NCBI GenBank assembly: GCA_000720995.1
Contig: JOEL01000004.1
Location: forward strand, 62,001 to 126,000
Length of the DNA: 64,000 nucleotides
Direction: 5' to 3'
From: Streptomyces celluloflavus
GTDB taxonomy: Bacteria; Actinomycetota; Actinomycetes; Streptomycetales; Streptomycetaceae
Both the position numbers and the translations under genes were made by a program. The notes beneath the pieces are model-generated. The model made no database searches. It was not told the DNA's origin and saw only the letters and a list, made by a program, of their open reading frames with translations. Below are positions 40,054-49,149 of this stretch, in pieces (position 1 is the stretch's first letter; the number at the start of each line of letters is the position of its first letter).

Positions 40054-41262
40054 TCAGCCCCCGGAGCGCTCGACGAGGACGCCAAGGGCGGTCCGTACGG
40101 CCGCCAGGTCGCGGTCGCTCGCCAGCCCCGCGTGGTAGAGCCGCAGTTCACCGGCGCCCAGCGAGACGGCGTGCGCGGCGTCGGCGGCGAGGGCGCCGGG
40201 GCGGCCGCCCATCCCGGAGACGACGGTGAGGTTGGCGGCGACGGTGGTGCCGGCCGGCCGGTCCGCGAACGGCCCGAGCGCGTCCGCACGGACCGCGTCG
40301 TCGCCGGTGCACGGGACGACCACACCGTCGGCGTGCGCGAGGACGTCCGCCGGGTCCACACCGGCGTTGGCGCCGCAGCGGTGCGCGGCGGGGTCGGCGT
40401 GCAGCAGCACCCGGAACTCCCCCGCGGCGGCGTCCCGTACGGCGCGTACGGCCGCGCGCTGAAGGGTGCGCGCGGCCCCCTCGCGCCAGGCGTGCGCCAC
40501 CCCGGCGAGGTCGGCGCCGAGCAGCGCCCCGATCTCCGCCCGCTCGCCCGCCCGGTCGGCCGGCGCGGCCGGGGCGCCCGCCCACACCGGTTCCAGGGCC
40601 CGTACCACCGCGCCCCGCAACTCCGCCGCGGGCACGCCGAGTCCGGTGTACCCGGCCGAGCAGACCGGGCAGAAGCAGAGCGACATCAAATACTGCGCGG
40701 CGCCGGAGAGCGGCAGCTGGCCGGTCTTGTCGTGGGCGTGCGGATGGGCCAGTCCGTACCAGCCGCAGGACTCCAGCTCGGCGCCGCGGGCGCCGGGCCG
40801 CACGGCCGCCTCGGCGGCGAGGGTGACGAGGTAGTCGCGCACCTCGGGGCGGGCGATGCACGGCGCCCAGGGGTACGGGTCACCGTAGGCGTTGTGGACG
40901 GCGGTGGCCGGATGCTCCGCGCCCATACGGGAGTTGTGGGCCAGCACGACCCAGGTGTGCACCTCCAGACCGGCGTCGGCCAGCGCCCGCGCGGCCTCGC
41001 CGAAGGGGTCCGCACCGGGCACCCAGTCCTGCGGGTACGGCCGCAGCGCCCGGCCCGCCCAGCGGGTGGGGTCCGGCGGGTAGAGGACGGCGGCGTGCCG
41101 GGCGGTGACGATGCGGTGGCGGGGGTGGCGGGGGGTGAGGGCGCGGGTCGAGTGGTAGGACGAGGCCAGCGTGACCTGCTGCACGCCGAGACCGGCGATG
41201 CGCCGGGCGGCGTCCGGGTCGCCGACGACGTCCCACGGATAGAGGAAGGCGGCGGTACGCAT
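40054..41262 (-). CDS. Unrecognised enzyme-like protein, kdgD operon
   Basis: This 402-aa protein resembles glycoside-hydrolase-like TIM barrels. It contains AAFLYPWDVVGDPDAARRIA, LGVQQVTLASSYHSTRAL, LEVHTWVVLAHNSRMG, a PEVRDYLVTLA segment, ELESCGWYGLAHPHAHDK and a CFCPVCSAGY Cys motif. No catalytic pair can be assigned. Its ATG overlaps the kdgD stop by one base (TGATG), so it is coupled to kdgD. A sugar- or uronide-related function is inferred from position only. Confidence 0.62.
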   Translation of the reverse strand: MRTAAFLYPWDVVGDPDAARRIAGLGVQQVTLASSYHSTRALTPRHPRHRIVTARHAAVLYPPDPTRWAGRALRPYPQDWVPGADPFGEAARALADAGLEVHTWVVLAHNSRMGAEHPATAVHNAYGDPYPWAPCIARPEVRDYLVTLAAEAAVRPGARGAELESCGWYGLAHPHAHDKTGQLPLSGAAQYLMSLCFCPVCSAGYTGLGVPAAELRGAVVRALEPVWAGAPAAPADRAGERAEIGALLGADLAGVAHAWREGAARTLQRAAVRAVRDAAAGEFRVLLHADPAAHRCGANAGVDPADVLAHADGVVVPCTGDDAVRADALGPFADRPAGTTVAANLTVVSGMGGRPGALAADAAHAVSLGAGELRLYHAGLASDRDLAAVRTALGVLVERSGG

Positions 41263-42212
41263 CAGGCGCGGGGCCCCGGTGCGCCCGCGACCAGCGCGAG
41301 TCCGCGGTCGATCAGCGCGGCGAGCTCCTCGACATGCGCCGGGTCCGGTTCGCTCAGCGGCGGCCGGACCTCGCCGACGTCCGTGCCGCGCAGCCGCACC
41401 CCCGCCTTGACCAGCGATACGGCATAGCCGCGGCCCCGGTTGCGCAGTTCGACCAGCGGCCGGTAGAAGCCGTCCAGCAGCCGGGCGACGGTGTCCTGGT
41501 CGCCGGTGGTCAGCGCCCGGTGGAAGGCGAGGGCGATCTCGGGGGCGAAGGCGAAGACGGCGGAGGAGTAGCGGCGGACGCCCAGGCCGAAGTAGGCGGG
41601 GCCGGTGAGTTCGGCGGTGGGCAGGCCGTTGAAGTAGAGGAAGTCCGCGTCGGCGGCCTCGGTGCGGACGGCGCTGATGATGCGCTGGAGCAGGTCGAGG
41701 TCGCCCAGCCCGTCCTTGAGGCCGATGATGCCCGGGGTCCTGGCCAGCGCGACGACGGTGGCCGGTGTGAAGACGGCGTTGTCGCGCTGGTAGACGATGA
41801 CGGGGAGGGGGGTGGCGGCGGCGAGTGCGGTGTAGTGCCGCAGCAGTCCTCGCTGGCCGGCGGCGACGAGGTAGGGCGGCATGGCGAGCAGCCCGTCGGC
41901 GCCCGCTTCATGGGCGAGGCGGGCGAACCGGAGGGCGAGCGCGGTGCCGTACCCCGCGCCGGCGATCACCGGGACCCGGCCCGCGGTCTCCTCGACGGCG
42001 GCGGCGACGCAGTCGGCGAACTCCTCGGGGGTGAGCGCGTGGAATTCGCCGGTGCCGCAGCAGGCGAACACGGCGGCCGCGCCCGCGTCGATGCCGCCGC
42101 GCACATGGGCGCGGAAGGCCGCCAGGTCCACGGCGCCGTCCGGTGTGTACGCGGTCACGGGGAAGAACAGCAGTCCGTCGAGGCGAGCGGCGAGCGGCGA
42201 GTCTGAGGTCAC
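41262..42212 (-). CDS. kdgD: 5-dehydro-4-deoxyglucarate dehydratase
   Basis: This 316-aa enzyme of the DHDPS/NAL family has LLFFPVTAYTPDGAVDLAAF, ACCGTGEFHALTPEEFADCV, PVIVYQRDNAVFTPATV and the Schiff-base Lys in GIIGLKDGLGDLDLL. It converts 5-dehydro-4-deoxyglucarate to 2-oxoglutarate semialdehyde with loss of CO2 and water. GTG 42212 is supported by GGGAGA just upstream. It is first in a minus-strand operon and divergent from the uronate dehydrogenase gene. Confidence 0.9.
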   Translation of the reverse strand: MTSDSPLAARLDGLLFFPVTAYTPDGAVDLAAFRAHVRGGIDAGAAAVFACCGTGEFHALTPEEFADCVAAAVEETAGRVPVIAGAGYGTALALRFARLAHEAGADGLLAMPPYLVAAGQRGLLRHYTALAAATPLPVIVYQRDNAVFTPATVVALARTPGIIGLKDGLGDLDLLQRIISAVRTEAADADFLYFNGLPTAELTGPAYFGLGVRRYSSAVFAFAPEIALAFHRALTTGDQDTVARLLDGFYRPLVELRNRGRGYAVSLVKAGVRLRGTDVGEVRPPLSEPDPAHVEELAALIDRGLALVAGAPGPRA

Positions 42213-42235
42213 GGGCTCTCCCTGGCATGCATGTG

Positions 42236-42275
42236 CATGTCTCTGATCAGTGTCCATATCTCTGAACGCGGCCAC
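42236..42275. promoter_or_regulatory. Candidate IclR operators, tandem copies
   Basis: Two adjacent 20-base units begin CATGTCTCTGATCAGTGTCC and CATATCTCTGAACGCGGCCA. The second closely matches the motif before the uronate dehydrogenase gene and the one before iclR. They lie 24-63 bases upstream of the kdgD start codon. Confidence 0.55.
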
Positions 42276-42387
42276 GCTAGAACAGCCCTCCCGCGCCGGT
42301 CAAGGGTCCGAAACGACCGCCCCGCAAGCGGATTTGACGAGTCCGTCCACTGTCTTGACCGGCCGCGATACCGCTCCCTACCGTGTC

Positions 42388-42407
42388 CACATCTCTGAAT
42401 GCCGTCC
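42388..42407. promoter_or_regulatory. Candidate IclR operator before uronate dehydrogenase
   Basis: CACATCTCTGAATGCCGTCC lies about 42 bases upstream of the ATG and is the best match to the unit at 42256-42275. Confidence 0.55.
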
Positions 42408-42448
42408 GCGCATACGGCCTCGCAGCTCAGCCCGAGGAGTACCCGCCC

Positions 42449-43258
42449 ATGACCGCACCCCGCACCGTCCTGCTCACCGGCGCCGCCGGCGGGCTCGGCA
42501 CCCTGATGCGCGAGCTGTTGCCGCCCTACGGATACCGGCTGCGCCTCTTCGACCAGCGGCCCGTCGACGGGGAACCGGAGGCGATCACCGCCGATCTGGC
42601 GGACCGGGCGGCGGTGCGCGAGGCGGTACGCGGCGTCGACGCGATCATCCATTTCGCGGGCATCTCCCTGGAAGCGCCGTTCGAGCAGATCCTGCGGGCC
42701 AACATCGAGGGCACTTACCACCTCTACGAGGCGGCGCGCGAAGAAGGCGTACGCCGGATCGTCTTCGCCTCCTCCAACCACGCCGTCGGCTTCACCCCGC
42801 GCCCCGCGGACGGCTCCGGCGCGATCGGTATCGGCACACCGCGCCGCCCCGACACCTATTACGGCCTCTCCAAGGGGTTCGGCGAGGATCTCGCCTCGCT
42901 CTACTGGGACCTGCACGGCATCGAGACCGTCTCGCTGCGCATCGGCTCCTGCTTCCCCCGGCCGACGACCGTCCGGATGCTGTCGATCTGGATGAGCCCG
43001 GCGGACTGCGCACGGCTGCTGCACGCGGCGCTCACCGCCGAGGGAGTCGGCCATACCGTCGCCTACGCCTCGTCCGCCAACACCCGTCTGTGGTGGGACC
43101 TGACGACCGCCCGCGCGCTCGGCTACACACCTCAGGACGACTCCGAGCCGTACGCCGCCGAACTCATCGCCGCCCAGGGCGAACTCGACCCGGACAACCC
43201 CGAACACGCCCACCTCGGGGGCGCGTTCTGCACCGATCCGCCCCGCTGGCCGTACTGA
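42449..43258 (+). CDS. udh: Uronate dehydrogenase-like NAD-dependent SDR
   Basis: This 269-aa extended-type SDR has TGAAGGLGTLMRELL (cofactor loop), DAIIHFAGISLEAPFEQILR, RIVFASSNHAVGFTPR, the catalytic Tyr-Lys in YYGLSKGFGE and RIGSCFPRPTTVRMLSIWMS. The SSNHxxGF and GSCxPxPxxxRMLS motifs are those of bacterial uronate dehydrogenases, which oxidise galacturonate or glucuronate to aldarolactones with NAD. GAGGAG precedes ATG 42449. It would supply the substrate of the kdgD branch. Confidence 0.85.
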   Translation: MTAPRTVLLTGAAGGLGTLMRELLPPYGYRLRLFDQRPVDGEPEAITADLADRAAVREAVRGVDAIIHFAGISLEAPFEQILRANIEGTYHLYEAAREEGVRRIVFASSNHAVGFTPRPADGSGAIGIGTPRRPDTYYGLSKGFGEDLASLYWDLHGIETVSLRIGSCFPRPTTVRMLSIWMSPADCARLLHAALTAEGVGHTVAYASSANTRLWWDLTTARALGYTPQDDSEPYAAELIAAQGELDPDNPEHAHLGGAFCTDPPRWPY

Positions 43259-43617
43259 CCGGGGGCCGCCGCCCGCCCCGCGCTCCCCCGCCCCTCGCCG
43301 CCCGCCCGTCACAGGCCGTCCGTGGCCTGCCCGGCGGCGGCCGGGGTGCGGTACACCTCCCGGGCCGCCCGGCACGGCCCGCCCGGTCTCCGTACCCGGA
43401 CCAGGTCCGGTCACCCGGGCCACCCCCGCCGCGGGCGGACGGCCACGCGGCGGGGGATCGCCGCTCGCTCGCATGCCCGATCCGCCACCGCACGGAACTT
43501 GCCACCGCTCCCTCGCGTCCTTGTCTGGGAACACAGTTCCGCCGCGGGACCGCGCGGCAACGGCGCACGGCGCGGTACGGCGGAGCGCATCACCACGCGG
43601 GAACGAGGAAACGCATC
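43259..43617 (+). promoter_or_regulatory. Intergenic region upstream of GlsB-like gene
   Basis: These 359 bases have no supported gene. A 6-bp hairpin, CAGGCC/GGCCTG (43312-43317 with 43324-43329), may end the udh transcript. The last 100 bases contain AACTTGCC and less GC-rich sequence, consistent with a promoter for the following gene. Confidence 0.4.
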
Positions 43618-43884
43618 ATGGGCATCGTCAGCTGGCTCGTACTGGGCCTGATCGCGGGCATCATCGCCAAGGTCCTGCTGCCCGGGCGCGACCCGGGCGG
43701 GATCGTCGGCACCACACTCATCGGCATCGTCGGTTCGTTCATCGGCGGCTGGCTCTCCACCAAGATCCTGCACCGCCCGATCCCCCGGGACTTCTACGAT
43801 CCGTCGATGTGGATCGCCGCGGTCGCCGGGGCCCTGGTCCTGTTGATCGCCTACCGGCTGCTGTTCGGCAACTCCCGCCGCTGA
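43618..43884 (+). CDS. GlsB/YeaQ/YmgE-family membrane protein
   Basis: This 88-aa small membrane protein has three hydrophobic segments. It carries the Gly-rich family pattern LVLGLIAGIIAKVLLPGRDP, GIVGTTLIGIVGSFIGGWLS and WIAAVAGALVLLIAYRLL. It belongs to the transglycosylase-associated (YmgE/GlsB) family, often linked to stress response. Its biochemical role is unknown. GAGGAAACGC precedes the ATG. It is monocistronic. Confidence 0.9.
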   Translation: MGIVSWLVLGLIAGIIAKVLLPGRDPGGIVGTTLIGIVGSFIGGWLSTKILHRPIPRDFYDPSMWIAAVAGALVLLIAYRLLFGNSRR

Positions 43885-44021
43885 CCGCGGCGGCCACGCA
43901 GGACGGTCCCCTTGTCCGGGCAGGGACCCGGGTCAAGAACGCGTATCAGGAACGCGACAAGGGACACGCTGAGGGGCGCGGGTAATGGAACCGCAAAGGC
44001 GAACCGCGCGTTACTGCTGAC

Positions 44022-45272
44022 ATGACCGCTATGACTCCTGGCTCGAACCTCCCGCTCACCGCCGCGCGGGTGGCGGTGGATGTCACCGCCCCCGTGCGGC
44101 TGGACGTGTCGGGACTGCTGCTCACCGCCGACGGCAAGGTGCGCTCCGACGACGACTTCGTCTTCTACAACCAGCCCCACGGCCCCGGGGTGACGCACAC
44201 CGCCGCGGCCGGCGACGGGGGCGACACCATCACGGTGGACACCGCCGCGGTCCCCGCCGGTATCGAGAAGGTCGTCGTCACCGCGAGCCTGGACGCGGCC
44301 GGTGCGACGTTCGCCGGCACCGAACCGACCGGCACGGTCCGCGACGCCGACAGCGGCGGCGTCCTCGCCTCCTTCACCCCGCCGCGGCTCGGCGCGGAGA
44401 CCGCGCTGGTGGTCGTCGAGCTCTACCGCCGCAACGGCGTCTGGAAGGTCCGCGCCGTCGGGCAGGGGTACGCCGACGGCCTCGCCGGTATCGCCACGGA
44501 CTTCGGTGTCAGCGTCGAAGAGCCCGCCGCACCTGCCGCGGCGCCCGCACCCGCCGCACCGCAGGCCCCTCCGGCACCCCCCGCCGCGGCGCCCGCGGAC
44601 CAGTGGGGACCGCCCACCGGAGCCCCCGCGCCGATCGCCCCGCCGCAGCCCGCCGCATCCCCGGCCCCGCCCGCCCCGCCCGCGCCGGGCGCCGGCCGGA
44701 TCAATCTGGACAAGGGCCGGGTCAGCCTCCAGAAGAACCAGACGGTGTCGCTGGTCAAGAACGGTCAGCCGCTGCTCACCTCCGTCAAGATGGGCCTCGG
44801 CTGGGAGCCCGCGTACCGCGGCAAGAGCATCGACCTGGACGCCTCCGTCATCGCCTACGGCCCGGACCGCAAGAAGGTCGACAACTGCTTCTTCGGCAAG
44901 CTGTCGATCCTCAACGGCGCCATCCAGCACTCCGGTGACAACCTCACCGGCGACGGCGCGGGCGACGACGAGGTCATCACCGTTCACCTCGGCGGACTGC
45001 CGCCGGAGGTGACCGGACTGGTCTTCACGGTGAACTCCTTCTCCGGCCAGAAGTTCTCCGAGGTCGCCAAGGCGTACTGCCGGCTGACGGACGCCCGGAC
45101 CGGCGAAGAGCTGGTCCGCTTCGACCTCACCGGCTCGGAGAAGCGCACGGGCGTGATGATGGCCAAGCTCATCCGGCAGTTCTCCGGCGAGTGGGAGATG
45201 ACGGCCATGGGCGAATTCGTCGACTCGCGCACGGTCCGCGGCATGATCAAGCCGGCGGCCCAGGCGCTCTGA
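44022..45272 (+). CDS. TerD-family protein with two TerD-like regions
   Basis: This 416-aa cytoplasmic protein contains an N-terminal region of about 165 residues (VRSDDDFVFYNQPHGPGVTH, LVVVELYRRNGVWKVRAVGQ) and a C-terminal TerD/CABP-type domain (RVSLQKNQTVSLVK, VKMGLGWEPAYRGKSIDLDA, HLGGLPPEVTGLVFTVNSFS). An Ala/Pro-rich linker of about 60 residues joins them. TerD domains bind calcium through Asp-rich loops and act in tellurite and stress-related systems. ATG 44022 or 44031 could be used. No other ter gene is adjacent. Confidence 0.9.
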   Translation: MTAMTPGSNLPLTAARVAVDVTAPVRLDVSGLLLTADGKVRSDDDFVFYNQPHGPGVTHTAAAGDGGDTITVDTAAVPAGIEKVVVTASLDAAGATFAGTEPTGTVRDADSGGVLASFTPPRLGAETALVVVELYRRNGVWKVRAVGQGYADGLAGIATDFGVSVEEPAAPAAAPAPAAPQAPPAPPAAAPADQWGPPTGAPAPIAPPQPAASPAPPAPPAPGAGRINLDKGRVSLQKNQTVSLVKNGQPLLTSVKMGLGWEPAYRGKSIDLDASVIAYGPDRKKVDNCFFGKLSILNGAIQHSGDNLTGDGAGDDEVITVHLGGLPPEVTGLVFTVNSFSGQKFSEVAKAYCRLTDARTGEELVRFDLTGSEKRTGVMMAKLIRQFSGEWEMTAMGEFVDSRTVRGMIKPAAQAL

Positions 45273-45377
45273 ACCGGCCGCCGCCCACCGGCTCCGCCGC
45301 TCCTCCCCCGCCGGCCCGCGGTCACCCGCACGGCCCGGGAGGGGGCGTACCGCCGGAGCCGGGGCGGCACCGGACGA

Positions 45378-45395
45378 CCGGGGCAGAGGCCCCGG
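45378..45395. terminator. Hairpin between convergent genes
   Basis: CCGGGGC (45378-45384) pairs with GCCCCGG (45389-45395) between the TerD gene (+) and the LLM gene (-). Confidence 0.55.
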
Positions 45396-45447
45396 GACAG
45401 CGGCGGCCCGCCCTCCGATCAGGCTTCCCCCGCAGCGGGCACGGCGC

Positions 45448-46464
45448 TCAGCGGCCCCCGTCCGCCCCGAGCCCCACCACCCGGGCCAGCCGCTCGTACG
45501 ACTCCACCAGCGCCGCCCGGTCGTAGGTACTGGTGGTCACCAGCACCTCGTCCGCCCCGCTGCGTGCGATCAGGGCGTCGAGGGCCGCGCCCACCTCGTC
45601 CTCCGTGCCGTGGACATGGCCGCGCAGCGCCTCCTCGTAGAACCCCCGCTCCCGGGCGGACATCTCCTCCCCCGCCCCGGCGGGCCGCAGCGCCGGGAAG
45701 ACCCCGTGGGTACGGGAGTACGCCAGCGACCGGGCCTCCGGCACCAGCAGCCGCCGCGCCTCCTCGGTCGTCCCGGCCACCGCGACCGTCCCGGAGACGA
45801 CGACATACGGCCGGTCCCGGAACGCCGAGGGCCGGAACGCCGCGCGGTAGCCGTCGATCGCGTCGAGCATCCGGTCCCGGCCGCGCAGATCACCGATGAC
45901 CAGGGCCAGCCCCGCCGCCGCGGCGAGCTGCGCGCCCGCGCCGGTGGCCAGGACGAAGGCGGGCACCCGCAGCCCCTCGGCGGGCCGGGCGTGCACCTGC
46001 GGATGGGCCGTCTGCGTGCCCGTGAAGTAGCCCAGCAGCTCGGTGAGCCGGTCGCCGAAGTCCCCGACGGCGTCCTTCTCGGTGCCCAGTGCCCGGCGGA
46101 TACCGTCGGTGAACCCCACCGACCGGCCGAGCCCCATGTCGATCCGGCCGGGGAAGAGCGACTCCAGCACCCCGAACTGCTCTGCGACCACCAGCGGCCG
46201 GTGGTTGGGCAGCATCACCCCACCGGTGCCGACCCGGATCGTGGACGTCGCCGCGGCCACCGCCGCGGCGAGCACGGTGGGCGCGGAGCCGGCGACGCCG
46301 GGCACGCTGTGGTGCTCGGACACCCAGAAGCGGTGGTAGCCGAGCTGTTCCGCGCGCCGGGCCAGGGCCACCGTGTCGCGCAGCGCGGCCCCCTCCGGAT
46401 GCCCCGCTCTGGTGCGGGAGCGGTCCAGGATCGAGAATCGTGTCGTCCGTATCGTCGAGCTCAC
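45448..46464 (-). CDS. LLM-class flavin-dependent oxidoreductase
   Basis: This luciferase-like monooxygenase has about 338 aa: SILDRSRTRAGHPEGAALRD, QLGYHRFWVSEHHSVPGVAG, IRVGTGGVMLPNHRPLVVAE and LFPGRIDMGLGRSVGFTDGI. It should use FMNH2 or F420 with an unknown substrate. The MsnO8-like subgroup fits best. GTG 46464 is the likely start; the ribosome-binding site is poor. It is divergent from a methyltransferase gene and may share its promoter region (46465-46596). Confidence 0.9.
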   Translation of the reverse strand: MSSTIRTTRFSILDRSRTRAGHPEGAALRDTVALARRAEQLGYHRFWVSEHHSVPGVAGSAPTVLAAAVAAATSTIRVGTGGVMLPNHRPLVVAEQFGVLESLFPGRIDMGLGRSVGFTDGIRRALGTEKDAVGDFGDRLTELLGYFTGTQTAHPQVHARPAEGLRVPAFVLATGAGAQLAAAAGLALVIGDLRGRDRMLDAIDGYRAAFRPSAFRDRPYVVVSGTVAVAGTTEEARRLLVPEARSLAYSRTHGVFPALRPAGAGEEMSARERGFYEEALRGHVHGTEDEVGAALDALIARSGADEVLVTTSTYDRAALVESYERLARVVGLGADGGR

Positions 46465-46596
46465 CTCAGCTTCAACGTCCGCGCGCGCCCAGGATTCCAC
46501 CCGTCCCCCGCCCGTCCACCGGGCCACCCCACCGCGGGCACCCGCCGCCGGACACCCCGCGGCAGGCCGCCCCACGGCACGCACGAGGAGCGTGTG

Positions 46597-47511
46597 ATGA
46601 CGCAGCGACCGTCCCCGGCCGGCGCCCCCGGCCACCAGGACCCCCCGGACCTCCCCCCACCCGTCGCGGAGGCGTACGGCGAGTCCGACCTCAGCACCGT
46701 CCCCGTGTTCGCCGGCGGCTTCATCAACTTCGGCTACTGGGCGGGGCTGCCCGGGACGGCGGACCGGCCGCTGACCGAGGCCGACCGCGTCCGCAGCGAG
46801 CAGGATCTCTACCGTCTGGTACTCGGCACCTTCGACCGCCCGGCGGGGCGCACCGCGCTGGAGGTCGGCTGCGGCCGGGGGCTGGGCTGTGCGCTGGCGC
46901 TGCGCGAGTTCGACTTCGGGTCGGTCACCGGCCTGGACGCCCACCCGGACCAGATCGCCCGCGCCCGGCATGCCAACGCGGCGCTGCTCGGGCCGCCAAC
47001 CGGCGAACCGGCGCCCGACGGCCGCACGCCGTCCCCCGGCCCCGCCCCGGTCCGGCTGGACTTCGTCCGCGGTACGGCCGACCGCGTCCCGCTGCCGGAC
47101 GGCGGCACCGACTTCCTCTACTCGGTCGAGGCCGCCCAGCACTTCCGCGAACTGGCCGGTTTCGCCCGGGAGGCGGCGCGGCTGCTGCGCCCGGACGGCC
47201 GGCTGACGCTGACGACGTTCTTCGCCCGCGACCGTGCCGCCGCCCGCGCCCTGCCCGAGCTGCTGCCCACGTATGCCGACGGTCTGGACGTCCCGCATGT
47301 GATCGACGACGCCGCCGCGACGCTCACCGGGGCCGGACTGCGGGACGTCCGGGTGACGGCGATCGGGGACGGCGTCTGGGCGGGCTACGACCGCTATATG
47401 GCCCAGCAGCCGCGGTTCCGCGACGAGTGGCCACGCCGGTTTCTGACGGCGTACACATCGGGTCTGCTGGACTACTACGTCATCACGGCCGGCGCCGCCC
47501 GCGGCCGGTGA
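46597..47511 (+). CDS. SAM-dependent methyltransferase
   Basis: This 304-aa class I methyltransferase has the SAM motif I ALEVGCGRGLGCALALREFD, then VTGLDAHPDQIARARHAN, a FLYSVEAAQHFRELAGF block and LLRPDGRLTLTTFFARDRAA. The N-terminal NFGYWAG is seen in small-molecule (natural-product) methyltransferases of the UbiE/tocopherol type. ATG 46597 has GAGGAG six bases upstream. The substrate is unknown. Confidence 0.9.
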   Translation: MTQRPSPAGAPGHQDPPDLPPPVAEAYGESDLSTVPVFAGGFINFGYWAGLPGTADRPLTEADRVRSEQDLYRLVLGTFDRPAGRTALEVGCGRGLGCALALREFDFGSVTGLDAHPDQIARARHANAALLGPPTGEPAPDGRTPSPGPAPVRLDFVRGTADRVPLPDGGTDFLYSVEAAQHFRELAGFAREAARLLRPDGRLTLTTFFARDRAAARALPELLPTYADGLDVPHVIDDAAATLTGAGLRDVRVTAIGDGVWAGYDRYMAQQPRFRDEWPRRFLTAYTSGLLDYYVITAGAARGR

Positions 47512-47652
47512 TCCCGGCCGCCGCGCCCGCCGCCTCGGCACAGCGCGGCGGGCGGTGCGCGCCATCTGCCCGCACCGCCCGCCGGACCGCGCTGCCCTGC
47601 CGCTCCCGCGCCGGGTGTCACCCCGCCGTCGGCCGCGCCGGGCGGCCCGCGA

Positions 47653-49149
47653 TCAGCTCGCCTGCCGGGAGCGCGCCTTGAAGGCGGCCTTACGGGCCTC
47701 CTTGGCGGCCTTCTTGTCCGGGTGCAGCCGGCCCATGGCCTCCAGGACGTCGGCGGTGGCCGGGTGGTCCACCCGCCAGGCGGTCTCGAAGAACCCGCTG
47801 TGCTGGTCCGTGAGGCTCCGTACCAGCTCGTGCAGCTCGGCCGTCGCCTCCTCGTCCTCGGTGTCCAGCTGTGCCGCGATGGTGTCCACCGTCAGCCAGA
47901 AGATCATGTCCTGGGAGGGCTCGGGGATACCGGGCACGGCGCGCTCGGCGAGCCAGACCCGGGCCAGACCGCCGAGCTGCCGGTCGTCCAGCACCTCGCG
48001 CAGCGCGGGCTCGGCGTCCCGGGCGACCAGGGACAGCGCCTGCTGGGCGGCGAGCCGGCGCAGCGGGGCGTGCGCGTCGTCGCCCCGGGCGGCCGCGAGC
48101 AGGTCCCGGGCGGCGTCCACGGGCGTACGGGCCGCCAGCCACTGCTCGGACTCGGCCTGGGCGAGCGCCTCGGGGTAGTCGGGCAGCGCCTCCAGGAGGA
48201 CGTCGGCGCCCTTGTCCGCGAGGTCGCCGACGGCCGGGGCGTACACGCCCGCGTCCTGCATCCGGGCGCGTACCGCGTAGATGCCGAGCGGGGTGAGGCG
48301 GACCAGGCCGTAGCGGGAGACGTCCTCGCCGTCCAGCGGCTCGGCGGCGCGTACCGTCTCGCCGTCCTCGTCCAGCTCCTCGATGAGCGCCTCGTCGACG
48401 GGGGTATAGGCGACCAGGCCGATCGGCTCCAGCAGCCGGAACTGGTCGTCCAGGCGCATCATCGCCTCGGAGACCTCTTCGAGGATGTCGTCGGTGGGCT
48501 CGTCCATATCGTCCGGCACGATCATCGACGCGGCCAGCGCGGGCAGCGGAACGTCCTGGTCGGGGCTCTCGTTCAGGGCCGTGAGCAGGTAGAGGTTGCC
48601 GAGGATGCCGTCCAGCAGCTCGGCCTCCTCCTCCGGGTTCCAGTCGATCGCGTCCAGGTCCAGTTCGCCGCCGTCGGCGAGCTGGTCGGCGATGTCGGAG
48701 AGGTCGGGGGCGACCGCGTCGGCGAGCACGGTCTCCATGCCGCCGAGCCAGATGTCGAGGATGTCCCGCGGGGAGCCGGAGGTGAGCAGGGCGAGCTCCT
48801 CGCCGGGGGTGGCGGTGCCGACCGAGGCGTCGTCCAGGGGTCCGGCGTCCGCCGTGGCGTCCGCGTCGGCGCTCTCCTCGATCTCCACCAGGCCGGTGTC
48901 CACCGCCAGCTGCCACGCCTCGGCGGCGTACCCGGGGCCGTCCTCGTCGGCGGCCAGGCCGAGGTGCTCGGTGGCGGCGCCCAGCGATTCCTGGAGGATC
49001 TCGCCGCCGACGCCGACCGGGACGCCGTGCTCGGCCCAGCGGGCGAGCTTCGCGGCCCGTGCCATCAGCGGCGCGGCGAGCGCGTCCCGGGCCAGCTCCG
49101 CTTCGGAGTGCAGCCGCACCGGCGGCAGGGTCGGACGGTCTGCGGACAT
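47653..49149 (-). CDS. Large acidic conserved protein, unknown
   Basis: This 498-aa protein is not recognised. It is strongly acidic with many Asp/Glu clusters (AIDWNPEEEAELLDGIL, MIVPDDMDEPTDDILEEVSE), helical, and ends in a basic Lys/Arg tail (HPDKKAAKEARKAAFKARSR). An internal winged-helix-like segment (SRYGLVRLTPLGIYAVRARM) resembles part of a regulatory or plasmid pRiA4b-type protein. It has no signal peptide and stands alone, convergent with the methyltransferase. Confidence 0.68.
   Translation of the reverse strand: MSADRPTLPPVRLHSEAELARDALAAPLMARAAKLARWAEHGVPVGVGGEILQESLGAATEHLGLAADEDGPGYAAEAWQLAVDTGLVEIEESADADATADAGPLDDASVGTATPGEELALLTSGSPRDILDIWLGGMETVLADAVAPDLSDIADQLADGGELDLDAIDWNPEEEAELLDGILGNLYLLTALNESPDQDVPLPALAASMIVPDDMDEPTDDILEEVSEAMMRLDDQFRLLEPIGLVAYTPVDEALIEELDEDGETVRAAEPLDGEDVSRYGLVRLTPLGIYAVRARMQDAGVYAPAVGDLADKGADVLLEALPDYPEALAQAESEQWLAARTPVDAARDLLAAARGDDAHAPLRRLAAQQALSLVARDAEPALREVLDDRQLGGLARVWLAERAVPGIPEPSQDMIFWLTVDTIAAQLDTEDEEATAELHELVRSLTDQHSGFFETAWRVDHPATADVLEAMGRLHPDKKAAKEARKAAFKARSRQAS

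Noticed and set aside
38916-40361. A 481-aa version of the TIM-barrel gene
   Set aside because: The extra N-terminal part is Pro/Arg/Thr-rich filler overlapping the next gene. ATG 39821 has a ribosome-binding site.
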